64,000 nucleotides of DNA from DATBLE01 sp963775695 (GCA_963775695.1 CAVZJU010000007.1:401381-465380), one strand, 5' to 3'; counted from the stretch's first letter, positions 1 through 10,369 are shown. Numbers and translations are program-made. Notes: a model not told the origin generated them from the letters alone.

Positions 1-1
1 G

Positions 2-1252
2 ATCAACGAGGGCGAGGTCGTCCACGGGAAGGTCGTCCGCGTGGACAAGGACGAGGTCCTCGTCGACATCGGTTACAAGTCGGAGGGCGTCATCCCCGTC
101 GCCGAGCTCTCGATCCGGCGGTCGATCAACCCGGCCGACGAAGTCGCGCTGGGTGACGAGATCGACGCGCTCGTGCTCACCAAGGAGGACGCAGAGGGCC
201 GGCTGATCCTGTCGAAGAAGCGCGCCCGGTTCGAGCTGGCGTGGAAGGCGATCGAGCAGGCGGCCGAGAGCGGCCAACCGGTGACGGGCAAGGTCATCGA
301 GGTGGTCAAGGGAGGCCTGATCCTCGACCTCGGGGTGCGCGGATTCCTGCCGGCCTCACTGGTCGACATCCGCCGCGTCCAGGACCTCGACGAGTTCCTC
401 GCCAAGGAGCTGCGCTGCAAGGTGATCGAGCTCAACCGCTCGCGGAACAACGTCGTGCTCTCGCGCCGCGCCGTCCTCGAGGACGAGCGCAAGGAGATGC
501 GCCAGGCGATCCTCGACCGCCTCGCCCCGGGCGACGTGGTCGAGGGCCAGATCTCGAACATCGTCGACTTCGGCGCGTTCGTCGACCTCGACGGCATGGA
601 CGGGCTGATCCACATCTCCGAGCTCTCCTGGTCGCACGTCAACCATCCGTCCGAGGTGCTCGAGATCGGCCAGACGGTCAAGGTCAAGGTGCTCGACATC
701 GACCGCGACCGCCAGCGGATCTCGCTCGGCCTCAAGCAGACGCAGACCGATCCCTGGCAGCAGGTGCTCGACAGCTACGGCGAGGGCGACGTCGTCCAGG
801 GCCGCGTCACGAAGGTGGTCACGTTCGGAGCGTTCGTGGAGATCCTCCCCGGCGTCGAAGGTCTCGTGCACATCTCCGAGCTCGCGCAGCACCACGTCGA
901 GAATCCGCGCGAGGTCGTCTCCCAGGGCGACCTCGTCAACGTGAAGATCATCGAGGTCGACGCCGAGCGCCGCAGGCTTTCGCTCTCGCTGAAGCGGATC
1001 GAGGACGGTGACCAGTCGCAGCCGCTGGGAGAGGGCGACGAGCCGCTCCGCCCGCAGATCGACCTCTCCGAGGAAGTCTTCGCCGACGCCCCCGCCTCCG
1101 AAGTGGAGCCGCAGGAGCCGGAGACGGTCGCGGAAGAGACTGCCGAGCCGCCGGACACGCCGCGGACGCCGACTGAGTCGGACGCGACGGACCAAGAGCC
1201 GTCGGCGGCAGCGGAGCAAGAAGCGCCGGCGCCGACCGACCAGCCTTCCTAG
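2..1252 (+). CDS. rpsA: 30S ribosomal protein S1 (5' end outside window)
   Basis: Ribosomal protein S1 helps mRNA bind to the small ribosomal subunit. The frame is open from base 2 with no start in view, and it reads S1 sequence before the GTG at 41, so that GTG is internal and the gene is cut by the window edge. Four S1 (OB-fold) repeats can be seen: a partial one at about 2-230, then about 270-480, 525-745 and 780-1000. The repeats at 525-745 and 780-1000 carry the typical 'DFGAFVDL' and 'TFGAFVEI' cores followed by 'GLVHISEL'-type strands. An acidic, Pro/Glu-rich tail follows to the stop. Four repeats is the actinobacterial pattern. coaE starts 7 bases downstream, a common gene order. Confidence 0.95.
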   Translation: MNEGEVVHGKVVRVDKDEVLVDIGYKSEGVIPVAELSIRRSINPADEVALGDEIDALVLTKEDAEGRLILSKKRARFELAWKAIEQAAESGQPVTGKVIEVVKGGLILDLGVRGFLPASLVDIRRVQDLDEFLAKELRCKVIELNRSRNNVVLSRRAVLEDERKEMRQAILDRLAPGDVVEGQISNIVDFGAFVDLDGMDGLIHISELSWSHVNHPSEVLEIGQTVKVKVLDIDRDRQRISLGLKQTQTDPWQQVLDSYGEGDVVQGRVTKVVTFGAFVEILPGVEGLVHISELAQHHVENPREVVSQGDLVNVKIIEVDAERRRLSLSLKRIEDGDQSQPLGEGDEPLRPQIDLSEEVFADAPASEVEPQEPETVAEETAEPPDTPRTPTESDATDQEPSAAAEQEAPAPTDQPS

Positions 1253-1259
1253 CCCGCCC

Positions 1260-1806
1260 GTGACGCCGCTCACCGTCGCCGTCACCGGCGGCATCGGAGC
1301 GGGGAAGTCCGCCGCGCTGGCGGCATTTGCGCGGCGCGGTGTCTCGACGCTGTCCGCCGACCACGTCGTCCACCGCCTGATCGGCGAGGATCCGGAGGTG
1401 CGCGCCGCGCTCGAGGAGCGGCTCGGAACCACCGACCGGGCCGGAATCGCCGCGGTCGTCTTCGCCGACCGCGAGCGGCTCGACTGGCTGGAGGGTCTGC
1501 TCCACCCCCGTGTTCGGCGCGAGCAGGAAGCGTGGCTCGCGGGTCTCGACGCGAAGGTCGCTGCGATCGAGATCCCGCTTCTGTTCGAGACCGGCGGCGA
1601 GGAGCGCTTCGACGCGGTGGTCGTGATCACCGCGCCCGCCCACGTTCGATGCCGGACGGACCGGGCGGGCCGACGACGCGCGCGCGGCCAGGCTGCTCCC
1701 CGACGCCGAGAAGGTCAGGCGTGCAGACTTCGCCTACGTGAACGACGGCACGCTCGACGAGCTCGATGCGTTCGTCGGGCAGGTGCTCGACCGCCTGACC
1801 GGGTGA
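1260..1806 (+). pseudogene. coaE: dephospho-CoA kinase, frameshifted
   Basis: CoaE phosphorylates dephospho-CoA, the last step of coenzyme A synthesis. From GTG 1260 the frame reads the P-loop 'GGIGAGKSAA' and the CoaE body as far as 'VVVITAPAHV'. From about 1645-1655 the homology moves to the next frame (+1), which reads 'ADDARAARLLPDAEKVRRAD' and 'YVNDGTLDEL' and ends at TGA 1804-1806. Joined, the protein would be about 181 residues, a normal CoaE length. Because coaE is essential, a sequencing or assembly error is at least as likely as a true mutation. The stop overlaps the GTG of the next gene by four bases, which suggests the original operon layout is intact. Confidence 0.8.
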
Positions 1807-2369
1807 CCGCCTCCGCGGGCCGTCTCGTCCTCGGCGTGACCGTGATCGCGGTCCTGCTCGCCACCTTCGGGGCGATCCACCTCACGCAGCCCGCCTGGTA
1901 CCAGCGTCTCTGGCACCCGCTGCACTACGAGGGCATCGTCCTCGGTCATGCGCGGAACTACCAGCTCGACCCGGCACTGCTCGCAGCGGTGATCTACCAG
2001 GAGAGCAAGTTCCACGCCGACGCGCGCTCCGACCGGGGCGCGGTCGGCCTGATGCAGCTTCTGCCCGAGACGGCGGAGGGCATCGCCGAGCGCACCGGCG
2101 GGTCGCAGTTCCGCGTCTCGGACCTGTACGACCCCGAGATCAACGTCCGCTACGGGGCGTGGTACCTGCGTCACCTGCTGGACAAGTACGGCTCGGAGCG
2201 GCTCGCGCTCGCCGCGTACAACGCCGGCCAGGCCAACGTCGACCGCTGGCGCGCGCGCGGACTGCCGATCCAGTTCGACGAGACCAGGAGCTTCGTCGAC
2301 CGCGTGGAGCACCTGAAGGTCACGTACCACCACGCTTATTCGTCGCTTCGACAACATGGCGACACTTGA
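1803..2369 (+). CDS. membrane-anchored lytic transglycosylase (SLT domain)
   Basis: This 188-residue protein should cleave peptidoglycan glycan strands outside the membrane. An N-terminal hydrophobic segment at about residues 5-27 ('LVLGVTVIAVLLATFGAIHL') acts as signal anchor. The SLT fold follows: 'VIYQESKFHADARS' carries the catalytic Glu, and 'GLMQLLPETA' and 'LAAYNAGQANV' are the usual Slt70-type motifs. It starts with GTG 1803, overlapping the coaE stop by four bases. The same long frame also runs back through coaE, but only because of the coaE frameshift. The -35 box of the next promoter overlaps its stop codon. Confidence 0.9.
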   Translation: MTASAGRLVLGVTVIAVLLATFGAIHLTQPAWYQRLWHPLHYEGIVLGHARNYQLDPALLAAVIYQESKFHADARSDRGAVGLMQLLPETAEGIAERTGGSQFRVSDLYDPEINVRYGAWYLRHLLDKYGSERLALAAYNAGQANVDRWRARGLPIQFDETRSFVDRVEHLKVTYHHAYSSLRQHGDT

Positions 2370-2393
2370 CAGACATCGAAGTAATGTCATAAT
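2366..2393 (+). promoter_or_regulatory. sigma-70-type promoter of the RHH/DUF4097 operon
   Basis: A perfect -35 TTGACA at 2366-2371 is followed after 16 bases by CATAAT at 2388-2393. The start codon ATG 2403 lies only 9 bases past the -10 and has no Shine-Dalgarno sequence, so the transcript is probably leaderless. Confidence 0.75.
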
Positions 2394-2398
2394 GACAT
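2384..2398 (+). promoter_or_regulatory. 15-bp palindromic operator over the -10 box
   Basis: ATGTCAT and ATGACAT form a perfect inverted repeat around a central A. It covers the -10 hexamer of the promoter directly before a gene with a ribbon-helix-helix DNA-binding domain. The natural inference is autoregulation by that protein, which is not shown by sequence alone. Confidence 0.55.
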
Positions 2399-2402
2399 CA
2401 CA

Positions 2403-2861
2403 ATGCAACTCGATACGCACGTTCAGGCACTGCAGGCCGAGCTCGCCGCCCTGGCGGGCATCGGCGACGAGCAAGTTGCGGTCGCAGCGGACCGGCTGAG
2501 CCAGGCGCTCGCCCCCTCCCTGCGGTTGCGCCTGCTCGAGCTCCTGTCCGAAGCCGCGCTCGAGGTCAGCTCGCAGCTCTGCGCGGGCCACGTCGAGATC
2601 CGCCTCGCCGGCCAGGAGCCCTCGCTCGTCTACGTCGAGCACGAGGAGGAGGCCGCTGCGCCTCCGCCCGAGGACGGTCTCACCGCCCGAATCACGCTCC
2701 GCCTGCCCGACTCGCTGAAGGTGTCGGTCGAGGGCGCGGCCGCGAAGGAGGGCATGTCCGTGAACACCTGGATCGTCAAGGCCCTGACCAGGGGGCTGAC
2801 GAGCGCGGTCGCGTCGGGCGGCCGCATCGGCAGTCGCCTGACCGGCTACGGCCAGAGCTGA
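2403..2861 (+). CDS. HicB/Arc-like ribbon-helix-helix regulator
   Basis: A 152-residue protein of two parts. Residues 1 to about 75 are a helical region of unknown role. The C-terminal part (about 95-137) reads 'ARITLRLPDSLKVSVEGAA' then 'KEGMSVNTWIVKALTRGL', the strand-helix-helix pattern of HicB/Arc-type DNA-binding domains. No HicA-like toxin lies next to it, so this is more likely a transcription regulator than a toxin-antitoxin antitoxin. It begins a compact operon: a 42-residue ORF follows 11 bases later and a DUF4097 protein overlaps that one. Its promoter holds a palindrome over the -10 box, which fits self-repression. Confidence 0.75.
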   Translation: MQLDTHVQALQAELAALAGIGDEQVAVAADRLSQALAPSLRLRLLELLSEAALEVSSQLCAGHVEIRLAGQEPSLVYVEHEEEAAAPPPEDGLTARITLRLPDSLKVSVEGAAAKEGMSVNTWIVKALTRGLTSAVASGGRIGSRLTGYGQS

Positions 2862-2872
2862 AAGGAGGAGGC

Positions 2873-3001
2873 ATGAGGTACCAGCCCGGACTGTTCGGAC
2901 ATCTGCCGGAATGGGAGGCATCCGATCGTCGTAACGACCGCGTCGACCTCCGGCCCACGCGCATCCGTGTCATGGCGCGGCGGAAGAGGGGATCCCGGTG
3001 A
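2873..3001 (+). CDS. 42-residue conserved-context small protein
   Basis: A short ORF starting at ATG 2873 with a strong ribosome binding site (AAAGGAGGAGG just upstream) and ending TGA 2999-3001. That stop overlaps the GTG of the DUF4097 gene in a GTGA junction. The peptide begins 'MRYQPGLFGHLPEWEASDRR' and ends Arg/Lys-rich ('MARRKRGSR'). No known domain is recognised. The good SD and the coupled overlap on its 3' side argue that it is translated. It could be a small regulatory peptide or simply a coupling ORF. Confidence 0.55.
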   Translation: MRYQPGLFGHLPEWEASDRRNDRVDLRPTRIRVMARRKRGSR

Positions 3002-3768
3002 GGTACGACTTCGCCACCCCGGACCCGCCGAAGCTGCGCTTCGGGATCGGCGCCGGCCGCGTCGAGATCGAGACGGCCGACGTCGCCGAGACGACGGTCG
3101 AAGTCGAGGCGATTCGCGGCAACGTCGAGGACCTGAAGGTCGAGCAGCGCGGCCGCGACATCGTCGTCGAGGGCCGCAAGCGCTTGGGCCTCAAGAGCGA
3201 CCAGGAGTTCGACATCCGCATCCGGGCGCCGTACGGTTCCGAGGTCGACGCCAACGTGGCGTCGGCGCCTTTCCGGGCCACGGGCCGGCTGAGCAAGCTC
3301 GAGGTCAACACCGCTTCCGGCGACGTCCAGGTCGAGAACGTCGAGCGCGACGTCAAGATCCACTCGGCGAGCGGCGACGTCCAGCTGGGCTCGGTCGGTG
3401 GGCGCACGGACGTCAACACCGCCTCGGGTGACGTCCAGGTGGATTCGGCCGGCGGCGGCGGGACGATCCGCTCGGCGTCGGGTGACGTCCAGATCGCCGA
3501 GGCGGCCAGGCAGGTGAAGCTGCAGACGGCGTCGGGCGACATGGTGATCGGCTCGATTGCCGAGGGCTCGATCGACGTCAAGTCCGCGTCGGGCGACGTC
3601 CGCGTCGGGATCAAGCAGGGCTCGCGCCTCCACGTCGATGCCCGCTCGCTCAGCGGCGACACCACGTCGGAGGTCGAGCTCGGCGGCGTCGAGACGGCCA
3701 CCGGAGGCCCGCTGGTCGAGGTCAAGGGCACGACGATGAGCGGCGACATCAGGATCGTCCGCGCGTGA
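2998..3768 (+). CDS. DUF4097 family beta-repeat protein
   Basis: A 256-residue protein made almost entirely of short beta-strand repeats with a recurring 'SASGDVQ' / 'TASGDVQV' motif about every 18-20 residues. This is the DUF4097 (putative adhesin/polymer-like) signature. No signal peptide or membrane segment is visible, so it is predicted to be cytoplasmic or peripheral. The function of the family is unknown. In many actinobacteria such genes sit beside small DNA-binding proteins and MFS transporters, as here. Start GTG 2998 overlaps the stop of the 42-residue ORF. Its own stop overlaps the GTG (3765) of the broken MFS gene, so all four were probably one operon. Confidence 0.85.
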   Translation: MRYDFATPDPPKLRFGIGAGRVEIETADVAETTVEVEAIRGNVEDLKVEQRGRDIVVEGRKRLGLKSDQEFDIRIRAPYGSEVDANVASAPFRATGRLSKLEVNTASGDVQVENVERDVKIHSASGDVQLGSVGGRTDVNTASGDVQVDSAGGGGTIRSASGDVQIAEAARQVKLQTASGDMVIGSIAEGSIDVKSASGDVRVGIKQGSRLHVDARSLSGDTTSEVELGGVETATGGPLVEVKGTTMSGDIRIVRA

Positions 3769-5074
3769 GGATTGTCCCGGAGCTGCTCCGGGACAAATCG
3801 GCAGTTCCCGACATTCTTCGCCGGCCAGGCGATCTCGCTGGTCGGCGATCAGATCACGCTGATCGCCCTTCCGCTCGTCGCCGTGCTCGCGCTCGACGCG
3901 ACACCGGCTCAGATGGGCTACCTGGTCACCGCGGCGCTCCTGCCCAATCTGCTCTTCTCGCTGCACGCCGGCGCCTGGGTCGACCGCAGCGGTCGCCGGC
4001 GACAGGTGATGGTCGTCGCCGACCTCGGGCGGGCGGTCGCGCTCGCCAGCGTCCCGATCGCCTACGCGTTCTGAGCGCTGACCTTCGCGCAGCTGTACGC
4101 GGTCGGCTTCGCCACGGGCTTGCTGAGCGTGTTCTTCTTCGTCTCCTACACCCACGCTGTTCGTCGTGCTCGTGCCGCGCGAGCGGTACGTCGACGGGAA
4201 CTCGCTGCTGCACGGTAGCCGGGCGCTCTCGGCTGTCGTGGGGCCGAGCCTCGGCGGCGCGCTCGTCCAGTTGCTGACCGCGCCGGTCGCCCTGGCAGCC
4301 GATGCCCTGTCGTTCGTCGCTTCTGCCGTGTCCCTCGCCTGGATCCGGCCTCAGGAGCCTCCGACCGAGCCGGCCGCGAGCGGACACCTCTCGGCGGGGA
4401 TGCGCTACATCGCCGGCTCTCGGGCGATCCGCGCCTCGCTCGCCGCGACCGCGACGATCAACTTCTTCAACTTCGTCTTCTTCGCGCTGGTCATCCTCTA
4501 CGCGAATCGCTACCTCGGGGTCGGGCCGGGCGCGCTCGGGCTCGTGCTCGGGCTCGGCGCCGCCGGCGCCGTGATCGGGGCCCTGATCACCGGGCGCGTC
4601 TCGCGGCGGATCGGTATCGGGCCAACCTATGTCGTCGGCTGCATCGTGTTCCCGGCGCCGCTCGTGCTCGTCCCGCTGGCCGGCGGTCCCCACCGGCTCG
4701 TGCTCACGTGCCTCTTTCGCGCAGAGTTCGGCTCCGGGCTCGGCGTGATGATGCTCGACATCGCCTCCGGCGCGATCACGGCCGCGCTCGTCCCCGACCG
4801 GCTGCGGGCACGGGTCACCGGCGCCTACATGGTCGTCAACTACGGCGTGCGGCCGGTGGGTGCGTTCCTCGGCGGTGTGCTCGGCAGCGCGATCGGAGTC
4901 CAGACGACGCTGTGGATCGCGGTCGTCGGCGGCATGCCCGGTTTTCTCTTCCTGCTGCCGTCGCCGATTCCGCAGACGCGGGAGCTGCCGGCGACCGAGG
5001 AGCCGGAAGAGCAGGCAGCAGGCAGCCGGCAAGGTCGCCGCGGTCTCGTGGGGCCGGACTCGTCCAGCCGTTAG
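3765..5074 (+). pseudogene. MFS transporter, broken by several lesions
   Basis: Translated pieces give an almost complete MFS_3/enterobactin-exporter-like permease in three frames. GTG 3765 (GTGA-coupled to the upstream gene) reads 'VRIVPELLRDKS', then the homology shifts to the next frame near 3800 ('QFPTFFAGQAISLVGDQ'). An in-frame TGA at 4072 interrupts 'PIAYAF' and 'ALTFAQLYAVGF'. Near 4150 there is another +1 shift into 'LFVVLVPRERYVDGNSLLHG', which then runs to TAG 5074. Assembled, about 430 residues with around 10-12 membrane segments. Three independent lesions suggest real decay, but the coaE frameshift nearby makes locally poor sequence possible. Confidence 0.75.
3772..3796 (+). terminator. 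12-bp perfect hairpin after DUF4097
   Basis: TTGTCCCGGAGC and GCTCCGGGACAA form a perfect inverted repeat around one T, starting 3 bases after the DUF4097 stop. No U-tract follows. It lies inside the start of the broken MFS frame, so it may be an attenuator between the two genes or a chance coding palindrome. Confidence 0.4.
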
Positions 5075-5084
5075 CGTTCATTCC

Positions 5085-5576
5085 ATGAAAGCCCTGCGCT
5101 CCATCGCGGAGGTCGAGCGCGAGCTTCCTGGGGAGGGGTTCTTCGAAGGCGGCGCGGACGGGCTCGTTGCCGACCTGCGGCCGCTCGAGCTGCGCCCGTT
5201 CGCGGGCGAGGGCTGGACGGTGATCTCGGCCTCGCCCGAGCTCTTCCTCGCACGCTGCGGGTCGAGGGTCTGGGCGAAGCCGATCAAAGGCACGCGCCCG
5301 CTCGGCGAGACGCTCGAGCTCGCCGCTTCGGACGAGGACGCCGGCGAGCACGTGATGATCGTCGACCTCGAGCGCAACGACCTCTCGGGCGTCTGCAAGG
5401 CCGGCAGCATCCGGTGGCCGACGTTCGCCGTCGCCGAGGATCGCATCCACCTCTGGGTGGGCGGCGGGGTCGTCTGGGACTCCGACCCGGGGGCGGAGAT
5501 CGAGGAGTCGCTGGTCAAGGTGCGGCCGCTGCTCGATGCGATCGGGGCGCCCCTGCGGGAGCCGGTCCGCCGTTGA
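5085..5576 (+). pseudogene. pabB: aminodeoxychorismate synthase component I remnant with internal deletions
   Basis: PabB aminates chorismate for p-aminobenzoate and folate. This 163-residue frame keeps recognisable PabB blocks: 'ISASPELFLARCGSRVWAKP', 'IKGTRPLGET', 'GEHVMIVDLERNDL' and the C-terminal 'IHLWVGGGVVWDSDP'. Two stretches are missing without breaking the frame. One is the N-terminal portion normally before 'SPELF'. The other is about 75 residues between 'AGSIRWP' and 'TFAVAEDR' that should hold the catalytic 'HTVS..G' and 'FPGGSVTGAPK' motifs. The family is normally over 300 residues, so this product cannot be a working synthase. It is coupled to pabC by a TTGA overlap. Confidence 0.7.
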
Positions 5577-6397
5577 GCCTGCTCGCGGTGGCGGTTGGCG
5601 GCCGCGGCGTCGTCTCGCTGGACGAGCCGGTGCTGCGCGCCGACGACGAGGCGCTGCTCCGGGGTCGCGCGGCGTTCGAGACCGTACGGGTCTACGCCGG
5701 GCGGCCGTTCCGGCTCGCCGAGCACCTCGCACGGATGCGGGCGTCGGCCGGGCGACTGGGGATCGGGTTTCCGGACGGTTTCGAGGAGCTCGCCGCCGAG
5801 GCGCTCGATGCCGCCGGCGCGCCGGACGCCATGCTGCGGCTCTACCTGACCCCCGGCCGCGAGGGCGAGGGCGCCCCGGTCCGGCTCGCGCTGGTCAGCT
5901 CTCTTCCGGACGACCTCGAGGATCGGCGGGCGCGCGGCATCTCACTGATCTCCCTACTCGGCGTGCGGACCGAGGCGCCGTGGCTGCTCGGTGGCGTCAA
6001 GTCGACGAGCTACGCGGTGAACATGGCGGCGGAGGCGGAAGCGCGGTCGCGCGGCGCCGACGACGCGGTGTTCGTCCGCGACGACGGCATCGTGCTGGAA
6101 GGCCCGGTGACAAATGTCTGGTGGCGGCGCGGCGACACGCTCTTCACCCCGTCGCTCGACCTCGGCATCCTCGCCGGGGTGACCAGGGCGGTCCTGCTCG
6201 AGGTCGCCCCCGAGGCGGGCTTCCAGGTGTTCCAGGGCGCGTACCCGCTCGTCGAGCTGCTCGACTCCGACGAGGTGTTCACCTCGTCGTCGGTCCGCGA
6301 GGTGATGCCGGTGGTGGCGGTCGACGAACGGCCGTTCGAACGCGGGCCTGCGGCCCCGGTGCTCCAGGCCGCGCTCCGGGAAGCGGCGGTCGGCTAG
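5573..6397 (+). CDS. pabC: aminodeoxychorismate lyase / class IV aminotransferase
   Basis: A 274-residue PLP fold-type IV enzyme. The position after pabB points to 4-amino-4-deoxychorismate lyase, which makes p-aminobenzoate for folate. 'GRAAFETVRVYAGRPFRL' is the usual N-terminal block. 'LGGVKSTSYAVNMAA' carries the lysine that binds PLP, and 'EGPVTNVWWRRGD' is the phosphate-binding region. Start TTG 5573 overlaps the pabB stop in TTGA; no better start is in frame. Branched-chain or D-amino-acid aminotransferases share this fold, but the neighbour favours PabC. The 3' end overlaps the DUF1360 gene on the other strand by four bases. Confidence 0.85.
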   Translation: MSLLAVAVGGRGVVSLDEPVLRADDEALLRGRAAFETVRVYAGRPFRLAEHLARMRASAGRLGIGFPDGFEELAAEALDAAGAPDAMLRLYLTPGREGEGAPVRLALVSSLPDDLEDRRARGISLISLLGVRTEAPWLLGGVKSTSYAVNMAAEAEARSRGADDAVFVRDDGIVLEGPVTNVWWRRGDTLFTPSLDLGILAGVTRAVLLEVAPEAGFQVFQGAYPLVELLDSDEVFTSSSVREVMPVVAVDERPFERGPAAPVLQAALREAAVG

Positions 6398-6849
6398 TCC
6401 TCTCGGGTCAGCCTGGCGAAGCCGGCCTGGAGGAAGTCGTTCGCACCGGCCGCCGCCAGCGACCACGTCAGCAGGCGTCCGAAGCGCGGTGCCAGCACCT
6501 GGGTGGCGGCCAACCCTCCTGCCGCCCACGTGCCGACGCAGCGGCTGCAAGTGACCAGCTCGCCGATCGCCTGCTGGAGGTCGCCCGACTCGACGGGCTC
6601 CTCGTCCCCGTCGTGGGCATGGCCGCGGACGAACGGCTCGCGCAGGAAGCTCGTCACCTCGTCGTGGGCGAGCGTCCGCGCAGCCTTGAACGCCGCCGCC
6701 GACAGCACGACCAGGTCGAGCGTGGTCTGGCACTGGGGGTCGCGGTCGAGCAGGCGGCCGAGCACTCCCGCCGCCGCGAGGCCGCCCGCGAAGGTGCCGA
6801 CGATGCCTGCGTAGGCGGCATGGGGCGAGGTCCGTTCTGCCGTGGTCAT
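6394..6849 (-). CDS. DUF1360 membrane protein
   Basis: A 151-residue protein with hydrophobic segments near residues 14-32 and 40-55 and again around 105-135. The block 'LVVLSAAAFKAARTLAHDEV' followed by 'LREPFVR' and 'ELVTCSRCVGTWAAG' is typical of DUF1360, a family of small integral membrane proteins of unknown function, some from sporulating bacteria. The C-x2-C motif could bind a metal or be a redox pair. It is transcribed away from uvrB and only about 20 bases separate the two start codons, so the two promoters must lie inside each other's 5' ends. Confidence 0.8.
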   Translation of the reverse strand: MTTAERTSPHAAYAGIVGTFAGGLAAAGVLGRLLDRDPQCQTTLDLVVLSAAAFKAARTLAHDEVTSFLREPFVRGHAHDGDEEPVESGDLQQAIGELVTCSRCVGTWAAGGLAATQVLAPRFGRLLTWSLAAAGANDFLQAGFARLTRED

Positions 6850-6869
6850 GCCGGTACCTTGTGTTCACC

Positions 6870-8867
<1,998 letters not shown>

Positions 8868-8893
8868 TCCTCCTGCGGCATGATCCGCTGTCT

Positions 8894-10369
8894 GTGGCCG
8901 GGCTGACGAGGGCGGACCTACTCAGGCGGGGCGTGGGCGGCGGAGTCGGGCTCGCCCTGCTCGGCGGGCTCCCGGGCCGCGGGGTGCGGCTGCTCGAGAG
9001 CGCGGACGCGGCGAGGAGGCCGAACGTCCACGGGTTCGTCACCCGTCCCGACCTCCGCCCGCCGGTGATCAGCGTCGTCACGCCCGCGCGCGGAACTGGC
9101 GGCGGCTACCTGTTCCTCGCGCCGTCGTCCGGCCCGGGCATGCGCGGCAGCCTGATCGCGGACGACCGTGGCGACCCCGTCTACTTCCGTCCGGCCACGC
9201 CGAGAACGGTCATGGACTTCCGGGCGGGGACGCTGCACGGGGCTCCGGTCCTCAGCTGGTGGGAGGGGCGGTACGTGTTCGGTGTCGGAAAGGTTGGCGA
9301 CTACGTCATCGTCGACGCGTCGTACCGCGAGCTCGCGCGGTTCTCGTCGGCCGGGCATCGCCGCCCCGACTTCCACGAGGTCCTGCTGACCGAGGACGGC
9401 ACGCTGCTCGTCACCGCCTACGAGACCCGGGCGGCGGATCTGACCGCGGTGGGCGGCCCGAGCAACGGCCTCGTGTACGGCGGCGTGGTCCAGAAGCTGG
9501 CCGTTCCGAGCGGGCGTCTGCTGTGGGAGTGGCACAGCCTCGACCACGTCGACATCACCGAGACCGTGAGCGACCAGCTCGGCTCGCCGTTCGACTACTT
9601 CCACATCAACGCGATCGAGGTGGACGGCGACGGCAACCTGCTCGTCTCCGCCCGCAACACGTCGGCGCTGTACAAGGTCGCGCGGCGGACCGGGAAGGTC
9701 CTCTGGCGGCTGGGCGGCAACCGGAGCGACTTCTCGATGGGCAAGGGGACTCGGTTCGGCTTCCAGCACGACGCGCGCCTGCACGAGGGCGGCAGGACGA
9801 TCAGCCTGTTCGACAACGGGCCGCACCCCGGCGATCTCCGTCCCGAATCGAGAGCGATCGTGCTCTCGGTCGACCAGCGTCGCCGGCAGGTGACGCTGAA
9901 GCGCGAGCTTCGGCACCGGCGACCGCTCTTCGCCTTTGCCACAGGCAACAACCAGCTCTTGCCGAACGCGAACCGGCTCGTCACCTGGGGGATCACGGGG
10001 TGGTTCACCGAGTACGACCCGGACGGCCACGTCTGCCTCGATGCCCACTTGCCCGGGAACGGCCAGAACTACCGCGTCTTCCGGTTCCCGTGGGCCGGGA
10101 AACCGCGGGTGCCGCCTGCGTTCAAGGCCTACCGGCAGGGCGCCGGAGCGGCGAGGTTCTACGCGAGCTGGAACGGCTCGACCGAGCTCGCCTCCTGGCG
10201 GCTCGAAACCGGGAGAACGCTCGGGGCGCTTCGCCCGGGCGGCAGCCATCCGAAGCGAGGGTTCGAGACGTCGTTCGCGATCCCGCCGCGAACTCGCTAC
10301 GCGGCCGCGGTCGCGCTCGACGCCAGCGGCAAGCCGCTCGCGCGCTCCCGGACGATCCGGCTCTACTAA
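8894..10369 (+). CDS. secreted arylsulfotransferase (ASST) family protein
   Basis: About 491 residues, starting at GTG 8894. The N-terminus has a basic stretch with a twin arginine ('RADLLRRGVGGG') followed by a hydrophobic core, so export, possibly by Tat, is likely. The body is a beta-propeller of the arylsulfotransferase (PF05935/PF14269) type, with 'YFHINAIEVDGDGNLLVSAR' and 'GFQHDARLHEGGRTISLFDN' carrying the characteristic His and Asp residues. Classical ASST moves sulfate between phenols; for the actinobacterial PF14269 group the substrate is unknown. It follows uvrB by 26 bases but is functionally unrelated. Convergent with the next gene. Confidence 0.75.
   Translation: MAGLTRADLLRRGVGGGVGLALLGGLPGRGVRLLESADAARRPNVHGFVTRPDLRPPVISVVTPARGTGGGYLFLAPSSGPGMRGSLIADDRGDPVYFRPATPRTVMDFRAGTLHGAPVLSWWEGRYVFGVGKVGDYVIVDASYRELARFSSAGHRRPDFHEVLLTEDGTLLVTAYETRAADLTAVGGPSNGLVYGGVVQKLAVPSGRLLWEWHSLDHVDITETVSDQLGSPFDYFHINAIEVDGDGNLLVSARNTSALYKVARRTGKVLWRLGGNRSDFSMGKGTRFGFQHDARLHEGGRTISLFDNGPHPGDLRPESRAIVLSVDQRRRQVTLKRELRHRRPLFAFATGNNQLLPNANRLVTWGITGWFTEYDPDGHVCLDAHLPGNGQNYRVFRFPWAGKPRVPPAFKAYRQGAGAARFYASWNGSTELASWRLETGRTLGALRPGGSHPKRGFETSFAIPPRTRYAAAVALDASGKPLARSRTIRLY

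Noticed and set aside
2403..3001. Toxin-antitoxin pair made of the RHH protein and the 42-residue peptide
   Set aside because: The peptide has no HicA, RelE or other toxin features, and the order and the DUF4097 partner suit an autoregulated operon better.
4072..4074. TGA in the MFS gene as a selenocysteine or readthrough codon
   Set aside because: The same gene also has two frameshifts, and the position is an ordinary hydrophobic helix; decay or error explains it better.
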